DNA from: a virus
Length of the DNA: 28,642 bases
Reading direction: 5' to 3' (one strand)
Virus record (IMG/VR): IMGVR_UViG_3300027600_000098
Coordinates: 1 to 28,642 of that record
Notes under the pieces: model-generated
Told to the model about the DNA's origin: nothing
What the model saw: the letters and a program-made list of their open reading frames with translations, nothing else
Databases searched by the model: none
Part shown: positions 5,918-14,660 of the stretch, in pieces
How positions within the stretch are numbered: the first letter of the stretch is position 1
How the letters are laid out: each line of letters opens with the position of its first letter
Made by a program: the position numbers and the translations under genes

Positions 5918-6466
5918 TTATTGAGTTGCGTCTCTCCACCACTCAGGAATTTCACGATTTTTCCATTTTGCCATATTATTTTTTGCACCAACATAATAGT
6001 TACGATAAGACTGTAGAGAATCGCCTTGTACCTTATATTCGTCAGGCATAGCAGGTGTCGGTTGTGTTAGATGACTTACAGGAATATTTTTTGGGGGCTT
6101 GCGAAGAAAATAAACTAGCCGGTCAGTGGCATGGATTTTACCATAGCGATGAGTGTATTCTGTAAGAAGAGACTGGAATAGACACATAAGCCAGTTATAA
6201 TTATTGTTAGACTGACGAACCCAGATAGCACTCGGATGATTGATGTGTGTCGCTTTGTAGAGAACTGTTTCAAGGGTGTTATCTTCCATACGCCAGCGTT
6301 TGATTGAACGGCCATTAGCAGTTTTATCTAGGTATTGTTCACCGTCGATTACGCGATGTGCAGTAGATAACAGTTGTGCATATTCTAGGATCATCTTAAC
6401 GACATGCTTGTCATTATGATATTCAGCACATTTGGAAACGTCACGATCCAAATAAAAGATATTCAT
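5918..6466 (-). CDS. Conserved T4-like phage protein of unknown function (182 aa)
   Basis: 182 residues starting MNIFYLDRDVSKCAEYHNDKHVVKMILEYA; this opening with a conserved DKHVVKM and the following QLLSTAHRV is familiar from many T4-like marine phages. Later conserved-looking stretches are HPSAIWVRQSNNNYNWL, PPKNIPVSHLTQPTPAMPDEY and YRNYYVGAKNNMAKWK. The many histidines, aspartates and aromatic residues suggest an enzyme. Annotations for relatives vary and include nucleic-acid repair; I do not assign one. No membrane segment or signal peptide. The gene follows the 90-residue gene by six bases and ends at the palindromic terminator. An ATAAATA sequence spans its stop codon. Confidence 0.8.
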   Translation of the reverse strand: MNIFYLDRDVSKCAEYHNDKHVVKMILEYAQLLSTAHRVIDGEQYLDKTANGRSIKRWRMEDNTLETVLYKATHINHPSAIWVRQSNNNYNWLMCLFQSLLTEYTHRYGKIHATDRLVYFLRKPPKNIPVSHLTQPTPAMPDEYKVQGDSLQSYRNYYVGAKNNMAKWKNREIPEWWRDATQ

Positions 6467-6472
6467 GATATA

Positions 6473-6745
6473 TTAACTTTCTTCAATAGATTCACGTATG
6501 CAGCGTATATGCTCTTTTGCTACATTTGATATTATATCAGATTCCCTCGCAATGTCAAGACATTCTATAACTTCAATTGGGTCCATTTCTAATAAATCGT
6601 CCATCATCTTTCTTTCTGGTGTAACTCCGAAAGCATTGACGCAAAATAAAACAAGCTCCACATCGGCATCCGTATACAATGGTATACGATAGCGTCTAGG
6701 TTCCTTGCGAAACTTGTCCGGGAACTTTAGAATATTATCAGTCAT
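6473..6745 (-). CDS. Small phage protein of unknown function (90 aa)
   Basis: 90 residues, MTDNILKFPDKFRKEPRRYRI at the start, then a helical acidic part (DADVELVLFCVNAF, MMDDLLEMDPIEVIECLDIA). The end is helical (AKEHIRCIRESIEES). No motif is recognised. AATAAATA lies five bases before the ATG with no Shine-Dalgarno sequence, as at the IscA-like gene, so it may begin a late leaderless transcript. It is separated from the carbamoyltransferase stop by eleven bases. Confidence 0.7.
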   Translation of the reverse strand: MTDNILKFPDKFRKEPRRYRIPLYTDADVELVLFCVNAFGVTPERKMMDDLLEMDPIEVIECLDIARESDIISNVAKEHIRCIRESIEES

Positions 6746-6756
6746 GCTAATATTTA

Positions 6757-8190
6757 TTAGGAAAAGACTTTTACGGCATATTTCGCTTCAAAATTATCCG
6801 CATCCTTAAAGTTATTTACCATTGGCATACCCTTGATATTGAGACTTGTATTCAATAGCATTGGACAGCCGGTTTCTTCATACCATCTACTAAGAAGTTC
6901 ATATAGACCAGAGTGTTGCTCTTTTGTCACAGTTTGGACGCGACTTGTGCCATCAGCATGGACAATAGCAGGAAACAAATCAGGATATTTACATCTTGAA
7001 GTATATTGCATATAAGGGGAGTCTTCCCATGACATTTCAAAATAGTCTCTCGCATGTTCCGCCAAAATAACTGGAGCGAATGGACGAAATTGTTGACGCT
7101 TTTTAATGGCATTTACTTTATCCTTAATATCATGGCCCCTTGGATCAGCTAGAAGACTGCGATTGCCTAATGCTCTGGGACCAAATTCAGCTTGACCATT
7201 TGCAACACCCACTATACCAGTATTTCGCAATTCTGTCAACAGTTTTTCTACTGGATATTCTCCTCCCATATCTGCACCCAGATATGGACCTTTCCAGTTC
7301 AATTTTTGTCTGTTGTTAGCTGCAATCGCTCCCAAGGAACTGCCTGCATCACCAGGATTTGGCATAATCCATACATTCTCAAAATACTTTCGTGCAATAT
7401 GATTTGCACTACAGTTTAGCGCACATCCACCCATAAGAACGAGATTGTCTTGAGAGGCGTCTTTCATTTTTGCTCGTATTAGTAGTTTTTCAAATTCTTC
7501 TTCATAGACTTTTTGAGTTGCTGTGGCGACACTATAAATGTTCAGGTCGCTGTCATTGGGTCGCCACCAGCGACATCCGCGATGTAGGTTCTCAGATTTC
7601 CAAAGATTTTTTACTTCGTCATAATACTTTTCGGGGTCACCATATGCTACCATTCCCATTAAGATATATTCATCTTCGTTTGCTTTTAGACCAATACGGT
7701 CAGTCATAGCAGAATAGAACAGTCCCAAAGACTTGGGGTAGTCCATAGACCATTTCTTTTTCAGTTTACTACCAGAACATTTCCAGACTGACGCAGTATC
7801 GAATTCACCGATAGCATCGATAACAAGAGCGGTTGCATTATCATACGGCGAAGTATAGAAGCCAGCTGCGGCATGCGATTCATGATGAAATGCAAATTCT
7901 ACCGGAATATCTTTTAGACCAAAATGTTCAAGATATTGCCTGACACTAAACCGAACTAATCCCTGGCCTGCCAGCAGCCTTCTCATTGCCCTAAGTTTAG
8001 GCTTTTCATACCAGTGTATCTTGTTTGGTTTACCAAACTTCAAAGCAGCATGAATCAAATCAGCATTTAAGTCTTTATCATTCTTGATACCAGAATATCT
8101 TTCCGCATGTGAAGCAAACAGAATTTCATTTCCGAAAACAACAGTCAAAGACGCATCATGCACGGCGGCGGATATACCCCATTCAATCAT
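6757..8190 (-). CDS. NodU/CmcH-type carbamoyltransferase
   Basis: 477 residues from the ATG at 8190; the TTG at 8223 is rejected because it lies inside the 34-residue gene. The family moves a carbamoyl group from carbamoyl phosphate, through carbamoyl-adenylate, to a hydroxyl on a sugar, antibiotic or nucleoside. The N-terminal Kae1-like part shows GISAAVHDASLTVV, the metal-binding HHESHAAAGFY, ALVIDAIGEFDTASVW and LMGGCALNCSAN. The C-terminal domain shows GQAEFGPRALGNRSLLADPR, FRPFAPVILAE and GCPMLLNTSLN. All family blocks are present, but it is shorter than typical members (over 550). It closes the radical SAM operon, overlapping its upstream gene by eight bases. Phage members have been reported to carbamoylate 5-hydroxymethylcytosine in DNA; whether this one does is unknown. 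Confidence 0.9.
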   Translation of the reverse strand: MIEWGISAAVHDASLTVVFGNEILFASHAERYSGIKNDKDLNADLIHAALKFGKPNKIHWYEKPKLRAMRRLLAGQGLVRFSVRQYLEHFGLKDIPVEFAFHHESHAAAGFYTSPYDNATALVIDAIGEFDTASVWKCSGSKLKKKWSMDYPKSLGLFYSAMTDRIGLKANEDEYILMGMVAYGDPEKYYDEVKNLWKSENLHRGCRWWRPNDSDLNIYSVATATQKVYEEEFEKLLIRAKMKDASQDNLVLMGGCALNCSANHIARKYFENVWIMPNPGDAGSSLGAIAANNRQKLNWKGPYLGADMGGEYPVEKLLTELRNTGIVGVANGQAEFGPRALGNRSLLADPRGHDIKDKVNAIKKRQQFRPFAPVILAEHARDYFEMSWEDSPYMQYTSRCKYPDLFPAIVHADGTSRVQTVTKEQHSGLYELLSRWYEETGCPMLLNTSLNIKGMPMVNNFKDADNFEAKYAVKVFS

Positions 8191-8287
8191 AGATAAAGGG
8201 GTCCTGTTTTCGAAGATACTCAATACGTTTCTTCATCTCTTTTTTGGCGCGATATGCTGCAAAGAATTTTTTTATAAATTTAATCAT
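8183..8287 (-). CDS. 34-residue basic protein coupled to the carbamoyltransferase
   Basis: A 34-codon frame starts at an ATG sharing ATGA with the stop of the SGNH-like gene and ends with a TGA inside the first codons of the carbamoyltransferase (eight-base overlap ATGATTGA). It starts MIKFIKKFFAAYRAKKEMKK, an amphipathic basic helix, and ends LRKQDPFIYD. Similar tiny proteins ending in a DPFIY-like motif sit beside carbamoyltransferases in some bacterial polysaccharide clusters, as far as I remember. It may anchor the enzyme at the membrane or pair with it. The two-sided overlap is strong evidence for a real gene; the function is unknown. Confidence 0.75.
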   Translation of the reverse strand: MIKFIKKFFAAYRAKKEMKKRIEYLRKQDPFIYD

Positions 8288-9075
8288 TGGATTATATTCC
8301 CGTCTTTTAACCTGTTATAAACTAAATCTGCAAACTTGATATGATATTCCACCTTAGGGTGTCCCCATCCATGGGTGGCTTGCTTATATGGAGTATCTCC
8401 ATATGTATCAGAAAAAGATACATCTCTTCCTAATAAATGTTTAAACCGCATATTAGACAGCCACGATATGCCCGGAGGAAATGAACGTTGAAGCATATTA
8501 TTCCAAGAATATACAGTTGTAACCATCTTTATTCTTCCGCCAAAAGAATCCGAAAGAAGGTCTAGATATTTTAGATGTTTCGCATGTTCCCAAATAATAT
8601 TGTTATTAGTTCCCCATGTTGCAACCATAAATTCATAAACTTCTTTAGACGGCCAATGTTTTGGTAAGGACAACATTTTAGTTTCCATATAATTATCGCC
8701 GCTGGATAAAATAGAGAATCTAGTAGGACAAGTTACTCCTACAATAATTAAATCGTTATCTCGAATAAGACCCTGTTCAATGTCATGGGTTAGTCTAAAA
8801 ACCGCATCGGCAAGACTTGTGCCTAGATAGGCACGATTCCAATAAGAAACATCTATTTTTTTCGCAAGATGTGTCGGCCAAGAAAAAGTTAAAGAATGGT
8901 CATCGCATTTCTTTTGCATTTCTCGTGTCGGATAGATGGCTTCGCGATTCAAGACTCCTGCGTTCACTTTTCTCTTATCCAATTGATCTACATTGATTTG
9001 CAAAATTTCGGCGTCCCCAAGTTCTTGTCCGGCAGTAAATGAGCAACCATAGGATACTATTCTATCGATTTTCAT
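8284..9075 (-). CDS. SGNH/GDSL-like hydrolase-family protein
   Basis: 263 residues from the ATG at 9075, which shares ATGA with the preceding radical SAM stop. The start IVSYGCSFTAGQELGD resembles block I of SGNH hydrolases with its serine, and the end HGWGHPKVEYHIKFADLVYNRL carries the histidine-containing last block (GHP...H). In between, DNDLIIVGVTCPTRF is a core strand. Such proteins act as esterases, acyltransferases or deacetylases, often on glycans. A central aspartate is not obvious, so catalysis is likely but not shown. Placed between radical SAM genes and a carbamoyltransferase, it may edit the same substrate. No signal peptide, so it acts in the cytoplasm. Confidence 0.7.
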   Translation of the reverse strand: MKIDRIVSYGCSFTAGQELGDAEILQINVDQLDKRKVNAGVLNREAIYPTREMQKKCDDHSLTFSWPTHLAKKIDVSYWNRAYLGTSLADAVFRLTHDIEQGLIRDNDLIIVGVTCPTRFSILSSGDNYMETKMLSLPKHWPSKEVYEFMVATWGTNNNIIWEHAKHLKYLDLLSDSFGGRIKMVTTVYSWNNMLQRSFPPGISWLSNMRFKHLLGRDVSFSDTYGDTPYKQATHGWGHPKVEYHIKFADLVYNRLKDGNIIQ

Positions 9076-10280
9076 ATATTTTTTGCCCAAGGATGCGTTT
9101 GAAATAAATTCTGATTTCTGATTTTATCTAATAACAGTTGCTTAGACACAAACTGCTTTTGCAAGTGAATATTTGTTAAGTTTTTTCTATTTCCATCTAA
9201 AAATGAAATAGTTTCCTGTAACGCCCATCTATTAATACCCATATTTGGCAATTCTTTTTTCATTTCAAGTAAAAATTCTTCGTAGTCTTTTTCCGGCATA
9301 ACATCCGGCTGCAAGAAAACTGGAAAATCAACTGTATGAATTTGAACTTTCAAGTTCTTACTATCAGCCCATCGTAATAACGGTATCATCGCAGGAACTG
9401 ATAAATTTTGTAATGTAGAACTAATACCACATTCTATAGTATCCGTAGTTTCTGTTTGTGTGAGTAAAAGATCAAAGTTTTTTTCTATAGTTTCCCATTT
9501 AGCAGGATTTCTAATATACTCATAGTAATCATAAATTCCATCAATACTAACATTAAGCTGAACCTGCTTAAACTTTTTCCATTGAGTAATAAATTTAGGT
9601 CTGAGGGTAATTCCATTGGTGTTGTATATTAATCTAACTCTAGAACTAACTCCAGAATCTACTAGATAATCTAATAGGGTTTCATGAGCATCAATTATTA
9701 AAGGTTCGCCGCCAATCAAATAAATCTCTCGGACAGTATTCAGGTGTGGTTTTAGCAATTCTTGCATGTCAACAACATCTACCCAATCATCTGGTTCACC
9801 GAATTTGCCGTAGTATTCTTCAGATTCTTTATGAGTAGTGATCTCTTTGCTAATCAAAGAACTACTCCAGGGTGCACACATTCTACAGCGTAAATTACAT
9901 TTTCTACCTAGGTCAAATTCAATTCTTTGGATTCCTAGGGGTTCAGGAGTATTAGTCTCATTAATATAATCGTAAGTATCAGGAAATCTTTGATTTATCA
10001 TTTCACGGAAACTTTGCATACCAGAATCTTCCATTTTCCAGCAGCGATTGCAAATAGGATTTCTTTCTCCTGCAATCATTCCTTTCCGTAATTCTTTATG
10101 AGTATGATTATTTAATAAGCTATCTGTAGTGTAATCCTTCTTTGTTGTAATCATTGCCGTCACATCCGGCGTCTCTTCAATTCTGGCATTAATCGCATTG
10201 CAACATGGCCGCAAATTACCCATAGAACCGACGCTAAGAAGTGTCCAAGGATATACACAGATAGTTTTACCATCAGACAT
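9072..10280 (-). CDS. Radical SAM protein with N-terminal cysteine motif (fourth of four)
   Basis: 402 residues. The radical SAM cluster motif CNLRCRMC gives C128, C132 and C135; IEFDLGRK precedes it and YLIGGEPLI is the GGEP motif that binds SAM. An N-terminal block with C8 in CVYPW, C26-C27 in LRPCCNA, and C77 and C80 in CNRCW could bind a second cluster. The same layout (W or PW, a cysteine, then CxxC-W with E-D) occurs in the first two radical SAM genes of the operon, so this is a related but diverged copy. Twitch-type radical SAM proteins of this sort are frequent in marine phages. The gene overlaps both neighbours (8 bases upstream, ATGA downstream). Substrate unknown. Confidence 0.88.
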   Translation of the reverse strand: MSDGKTICVYPWTLLSVGSMGNLRPCCNAINARIEETPDVTAMITTKKDYTTDSLLNNHTHKELRKGMIAGERNPICNRCWKMEDSGMQSFREMINQRFPDTYDYINETNTPEPLGIQRIEFDLGRKCNLRCRMCAPWSSSLISKEITTHKESEEYYGKFGEPDDWVDVVDMQELLKPHLNTVREIYLIGGEPLIIDAHETLLDYLVDSGVSSRVRLIYNTNGITLRPKFITQWKKFKQVQLNVSIDGIYDYYEYIRNPAKWETIEKNFDLLLTQTETTDTIECGISSTLQNLSVPAMIPLLRWADSKNLKVQIHTVDFPVFLQPDVMPEKDYEEFLLEMKKELPNMGINRWALQETISFLDGNRKNLTNIHLQKQFVSKQLLLDKIRNQNLFQTHPWAKNI

Positions 10281-11550
10281 CGTTTTGTTCTCGTTCTTCT
10301 TTTCTCATCATACTTCTTTTGGTTGTCCCAAGTTCACCCTGATCTAAATTATTATATTCTTCCCCACAACATGCACTACATTGATGACTTCTCAGTTGAT
10401 GTCCTTTGGTAAAACTAAGGGGTAAAAATTTCTGATATAATGGAGAAGCGATAATATCTTCTAATTTATTATGATGGAGTGAGATGGATTTCATTCCTCC
10501 GTTCAATTCAATCATTTTTTTAGATGAATCATTTTTATTAAAATCAGTATTTGCTCTCCACTGTTCTCCACCAAGAAAACAACAGGGATAAACATTTCCT
10601 GCACCATCAACAAAGATTTCGTTTAGATGAAAATATTTAGATTGTTTTGCTCTACAAATTATGCCTAAAGTATTATGCGGAAATACAATCCATTTTTTAT
10701 TTTGATTATCATAAACATGCATATTTTGCTTTGCTTCCGGATCAGGAAGAAGTCTATTAAATTCGTCATCCGTAATAAATTGAGGAATTAATCCAAACTG
10801 TCGTTTAAATTCAATAGAGTTTTCATTTTGAAATTCCTCGTTCACCGGTTGTCGTAGAGTGTGTGTTACGACACCGTCTTTGTATACATCATACAACCCT
10901 CTACCATCATCATCAAAGGAGTTCCAACGGGTTGTTTTTTTCACATTGAAAAAATGAAATCCAAGATCATCTGCAATTTTCTTAGCTTCGTCTACCTGAT
11001 GTTCGTTATGTTCAAAGACAATGTAGTCCCATCTTGCTTTACCGCCTGCCGCAGTATATGCTTTCATATTTTCGTAAATTTTTTCGAAATTTGTATTTCT
11101 GCGATATAGGTGATTGGTGTCCCATAATCCATCCACAGAAAAAATCACATAATCATCACGAGAGCCATCTGGACCACCGTTCATTATGGTAGCGAGTTCT
11201 TCCCACCAAGACGCCGGACGGGCACTACCATTTGTGTGAATTACTAGACCGACTTTATCATTGCACTCCCGAATATATTTGTATATTTCCAGTGTGTCTT
11301 TTGCTGCAATAGGGTCACCATAATTTCCGCATGAATAAATTCGACGCATTTGTTTTAAGTATTCTGGCGAAAACCAACTTTTAAATTGCTGTAAAGTAAT
11401 TTCTGTCATTGGAAGAATTGGATTGATATCAGAGCCTTGTCCAATATGTCTAGGACACATAGGACAAGCAGCATTACATCTCGTAGTAATTTCCAAATGC
11501 ATCGCTGTCAAATCTTTATATGTCTCGTATAGAGGTTCAATTTGCATCAT
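10273..11550 (-). CDS. Radical SAM protein with SPASM-like C-terminus (third of four)
   Basis: 425 residues. The cluster motif CNAACPMC gives C25, C29 and C32, close to the N-terminus (MHLEITTRCNAACPMCPRH); SCGNYGDP is the SAM-contacting strand and FSVDGLWDTN a later barrel strand. The C-terminal part has several cysteines: ICRAKQ, VYPCCFLGG and HQCSACCGEE, a SPASM-like arrangement that may hold auxiliary Fe-S clusters. Unlike its three neighbours it lacks the N-terminal cysteine block, so it belongs to another radical SAM subfamily, closer to SPASM enzymes that modify peptides or sugars. AAGGA precedes the ATG; it overlaps the upstream gene by 14 bases. Confidence 0.88.
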   Translation of the reverse strand: MMQIEPLYETYKDLTAMHLEITTRCNAACPMCPRHIGQGSDINPILPMTEITLQQFKSWFSPEYLKQMRRIYSCGNYGDPIAAKDTLEIYKYIRECNDKVGLVIHTNGSARPASWWEELATIMNGGPDGSRDDYVIFSVDGLWDTNHLYRRNTNFEKIYENMKAYTAAGGKARWDYIVFEHNEHQVDEAKKIADDLGFHFFNVKKTTRWNSFDDDGRGLYDVYKDGVVTHTLRQPVNEEFQNENSIEFKRQFGLIPQFITDDEFNRLLPDPEAKQNMHVYDNQNKKWIVFPHNTLGIICRAKQSKYFHLNEIFVDGAGNVYPCCFLGGEQWRANTDFNKNDSSKKMIELNGGMKSISLHHNKLEDIIASPLYQKFLPLSFTKGHQLRSHQCSACCGEEYNNLDQGELGTTKRSMMRKEEREQNDV

Positions 11551-12928
11551 TAATATCCTTGCACATATAATAAAATTCCGCGTATTCGGGAAATAGTTCC
11601 AGAAGTCCTAGTCCAGGAGTTCTTCTATCATATTCAGTAAAGAATTTATAAAAGTCTTTTCTACCCTGTTGAATAAGTTCGGGTGTTATTTTCGGGCCGC
11701 CAGTTACAAAATAGTTTCGAAGACGCTTCATCTTTTCCCACTCATGTTCATTGAACCCAGATCGCGGACCGTGTTGTGTTATATTATCTTTAATGAACTG
11801 CATATCATCATCAAAATATGATACCCACTCCGGGGGTAAGAGATTAATCATCCAATGAGGCGGTTCTTTCAAATACGGCGTATCAAAACCAATTCTTTCT
11901 TTACCCCACTTGTGGCGAAGTTCTAGAATTTTTTCCAGAAAAGGTCTAAAAGAAGCGACACATAGAATGTTGTAGGTACACATTACGGATATGGAAACAT
12001 CTGGAACAGTCGAAAGATATGTTTCAACATTCTTTAACCATAAATCTTGACTTAGCCCACGGCGCATATATTCTGCTTTGGGGCCCCAGGACTCAAGGCT
12101 AGTGTATAGTCTAAATGTCTTAATCTTTTTGCTCTCAATCATAGTCTTTACAGATTCGGCAAACTTAATTACCCTATTATTCGAAACTCCTAGATTACTG
12201 TTTAGGTTAAGTTCTAGATGGGAAGTATCATCTCCCGCTTCTATCAATTTGAATAGTTTCATTGTATTAGGATTAATAAGTGCTTCGCCCCCCGTAAGAC
12301 GCAAAACCTTCAAATCTTTCTTTAGATCGGGCCACCATTTCCAGAATGCTTCCACATACGGATTATCTTCGTCGTCTGCATATACTTTTGTGGTTTCTAG
12401 ATATTCGATACCGTATTGATTATAACTAATGTCATAGTTACCATGTTCTTTAATTTCTTGCTCCCACAATGAAGATGCTTGGGGACAACAGTAACCGCAC
12501 TTGAAATTACAACCGTTGCCGAAACTAACTTCTAGAAAATATGGATTGAAGTCGGCATCCCAAGGAATATTACGAATACGCTCGGTTTCTTCCGCGGCAT
12601 TAATCCAATGACTTGCGTTATGAAACATTCTATCACTAAAATTTTCGCCAGGAAGATTCTCGACATTCCAGCAATAATAGCATTCTTCCGGGCGGCCGCC
12701 CTCCAGCATAATTTTGCGCTGTTGCTTTTTCCACTTTGTGTTGTGAAGAGCGGATGGATTTTCGGCAATTTCTTCTAGAGGAATACGCTGTGGTCGAGGA
12801 TGATAACAACTGTGATTATCGCCCGATTGAAGATATAAAGTTTCATGTCTCCATTTTTGCAGGCAAAAACCATTACCCACAGTATTCAAGGTGTCTCGAA
12901 CAGCCCTAATATGGTCCAAATTAGACAT
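11537..12928 (-). CDS. Radical SAM protein, tandem paralogue (second of four)
   Basis: 463 residues from the ATG at 12928, preferred over a GTG at 12946 because AAGGA lies eleven bases before it. The cluster motif CNFKCGYC gives C140, C144 and C147, and RLTGGEALI is the GGE motif. The N-terminal block shares FCLxKW, HSCYHP, IPLE, ALHNT and CYYCWNVE with the preceding gene (C22, C41, C83, C86). PYVEAFWKWWPDL is also nearly identical in the two proteins, so they arose by tandem duplication. The C-terminus LFPEYAEFYYMCKD matches that of the preceding protein and of the 26-codon relic. Substrate unknown. Confidence 0.9.
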   Translation of the reverse strand: MSNLDHIRAVRDTLNTVGNGFCLQKWRHETLYLQSGDNHSCYHPRPQRIPLEEIAENPSALHNTKWKKQQRKIMLEGGRPEECYYCWNVENLPGENFSDRMFHNASHWINAAEETERIRNIPWDADFNPYFLEVSFGNGCNFKCGYCCPQASSLWEQEIKEHGNYDISYNQYGIEYLETTKVYADDEDNPYVEAFWKWWPDLKKDLKVLRLTGGEALINPNTMKLFKLIEAGDDTSHLELNLNSNLGVSNNRVIKFAESVKTMIESKKIKTFRLYTSLESWGPKAEYMRRGLSQDLWLKNVETYLSTVPDVSISVMCTYNILCVASFRPFLEKILELRHKWGKERIGFDTPYLKEPPHWMINLLPPEWVSYFDDDMQFIKDNITQHGPRSGFNEHEWEKMKRLRNYFVTGGPKITPELIQQGRKDFYKFFTEYDRRTPGLGLLELFPEYAEFYYMCKDINDAN

Positions 12929-12930
12929 GC

Positions 12931-14583
12931 TTATAAATCCTTGCACTTATTATAAAATGTGAGTAGTTCAGGAAAAGTGTTCGCAAAGGAAGTATTGCGC
13001 CTTCTATCCAACTCATCGACATATTGAGAAAATCTTTTCATATCAGTATTTAGACGACTTGGTTCCATTACTTGACGCATGATGTCCAGGTCTCTACGGA
13101 CTTTGTCGATTTCATACTGTTTAAATCCCCGAAAACTAGTAGAATAATCATCACCCTGAATATTTTTTTCCATGAATTCTACGCTTCGTTCTACCATAGA
13201 TATCATGCCTGCGTCTGCCAATTTTATACTTAACCAACTTGGAGTATGCAGAATAGGAATATCAAACCAGATTTTTTGGCTTTGAGGACTAACTATTTGT
13301 TTTTTGCCGCTTACATCGTAGACCACTTCTGGCTGCTTATCATAGGCAAATTCTTCTCGTAAGTCAAGAACCCATTCTAGAAAATTTTGTAGTTTTGGGA
13401 TGCTTAAAATATTAAAAGTATTAATAAGTGTGATATTAGTGCAGTGAGTTTCCCTCAAGAAAGTTCTAACGTTTGAATCGAGCCTATCGAAATCCATACC
13501 GGTTCGAATATATTCCGCCTGCGACCCAACACTATCACAGCTTACAAATAAAGAAAAATGCTTCATTACCGGAGCAATGCAATCAAACTCATAAGAAAAT
13601 CCACCATCAGTCAAACTTCTTCCGGTTTCTGTCAATTCTGGAATATTTTGTGATTCCATTGACGGCAATTCGCTACGATAAAGCCGCTTATTCTTATCGC
13701 CAATGATATAGTGTTGCCATTTAGTCCATTCGGTTCCATTTTTGGGATCAGGCACATAACATTTTACCTTATGTGGTGCCGTTTCCAGCTTTTTAACTTG
13801 AGTTAAAAACTTATCAAACAATTCTTGTTTCGGTGGACACAAATTGCTTGTGATACTTAACTCCAGTTCTGGATTTGGATTTTCATACACATAATCTAAT
13901 ACTTTGAATGTATTATTATCCATAAGTGGTTCACCACCCGTCATTCTAAAAATCTTTAGTGTTTTATATAATTCGGGCCACCATTTCCAGAATGCTTCAA
14001 CATATGGATTATTTTTGATGGCCATTTTTTTTGGCATCAAACCATATTCTGTTAATGCATTTAGATCATTATGCGCTGCATCCTTAAGAATATAGGGCCC
14101 AAATTTTTCAACTTCTTCCTGCCAGGAAGTGCTAAGATGAGGAGAACAGTAAACACATTTAAAATTACACGCCTGATTAAAATTCACCTCAACATAAGCA
14201 GGTGTGATTGTCTTATCTAGTGTTTTATTCGTTGCGATTTTTTGAAAATCTGGCTCATTCCACCATTCGCTACTACGATAATGTCTATCGCTGGTGTGTC
14301 CGGCATCCTCAATTCTCCAGCAATACGAACAACCCGACGGACGTTCACCTTTGCGCATCTTTTCACGTTCTTGAATTTTCTGTGGTGTATTATGAAGTAA
14401 TCCGGGATTTTCTGCTAATCCTTCAAGAGGAATATCATGTGTAGGAGGATGATAGCAGCTATGAGTTTTACCATTGGTTAAGTGTAAACTTACCATATTC
14501 CATTTTGCCAAGCAAAATGAAGAACTAACCGCGTTGAGTCTTTCCTTCATGGCCTCTGCCGACTCTTTATATTCGCCACTCAT
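12931..14583 (-). CDS. Radical SAM protein, tandem paralogue (first of four)
   Basis: 550 residues. The cluster motif CNFKCVYC gives C139, C143 and C146; FRMTGGEPLMD is the SAM-binding GGEP motif. N-terminal C24, C43 (HSCYHP), C85 and C88 (CSYCW) repeat the layout of the second gene. It is about 90 residues longer than that gene because of an insertion around residues 265-330 and further additions (ILRAYDVSGKK-like region near 430). The end TFPELLTFYNKCKDL is the shared family tail. The ATG shares ATGA with the relic frame upstream. The protein is cytoplasmic and presumably generates a 5'-deoxyadenosyl radical; its substrate cannot be read from the sequence. Confidence 0.9.
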   Translation of the reverse strand: MSGEYKESAEAMKERLNAVSSSFCLAKWNMVSLHLTNGKTHSCYHPPTHDIPLEGLAENPGLLHNTPQKIQEREKMRKGERPSGCSYCWRIEDAGHTSDRHYRSSEWWNEPDFQKIATNKTLDKTITPAYVEVNFNQACNFKCVYCSPHLSTSWQEEVEKFGPYILKDAAHNDLNALTEYGLMPKKMAIKNNPYVEAFWKWWPELYKTLKIFRMTGGEPLMDNNTFKVLDYVYENPNPELELSITSNLCPPKQELFDKFLTQVKKLETAPHKVKCYVPDPKNGTEWTKWQHYIIGDKNKRLYRSELPSMESQNIPELTETGRSLTDGGFSYEFDCIAPVMKHFSLFVSCDSVGSQAEYIRTGMDFDRLDSNVRTFLRETHCTNITLINTFNILSIPKLQNFLEWVLDLREEFAYDKQPEVVYDVSGKKQIVSPQSQKIWFDIPILHTPSWLSIKLADAGMISMVERSVEFMEKNIQGDDYSTSFRGFKQYEIDKVRRDLDIMRQVMEPSRLNTDMKRFSQYVDELDRRRNTSFANTFPELLTFYNKCKDL

Positions 14584-14660
14584 AGAGTTTTACACCAATC
14601 TAAAAATTCGCTCATTTCAGGAAAAACTTCATCGCCACGTTGGTTCTCATCATTGCTCAT
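14580..14660 (-). pseudogene. 26-codon frame, C-terminal relic of a fifth radical SAM gene
   Basis: A short frame shares ATGA with the methyltransferase stop and ATGA with the start of the first radical SAM gene, so it is translated in line with both. Its last residues, EVFPEMSEFLDWCKTL, align with the final residues of the two paralogues (NTFPELLTFYNKCKDL and ELFPEYAEFYYMCKD). It therefore looks like the surviving tail of a deleted paralogue kept in frame as a coupling peptide. An alternative is an independent small peptide, for example a modification substrate, but the alignment to protein tails makes the relic reading better. Confidence 0.65.

Noticed and set aside
5748-5942. Minus-strand 64-codon frame between phoH and the 182-residue gene
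   Set aside because: It runs through the perfect terminator palindrome and into phoH in another frame; no ribosome binding site.
8191-8223. TTG start that would lengthen the carbamoyltransferase by 11 residues
   Set aside because: The region codes for the 34-residue protein in another frame, and the ATG at 8190 fits the family start.
14580-14660. RiPP precursor peptide for the radical SAM enzymes
   Set aside because: The peptide aligns with the tails of the neighbouring radical SAM proteins, so a relic is more likely than a modification substrate; kept only as an alternative.
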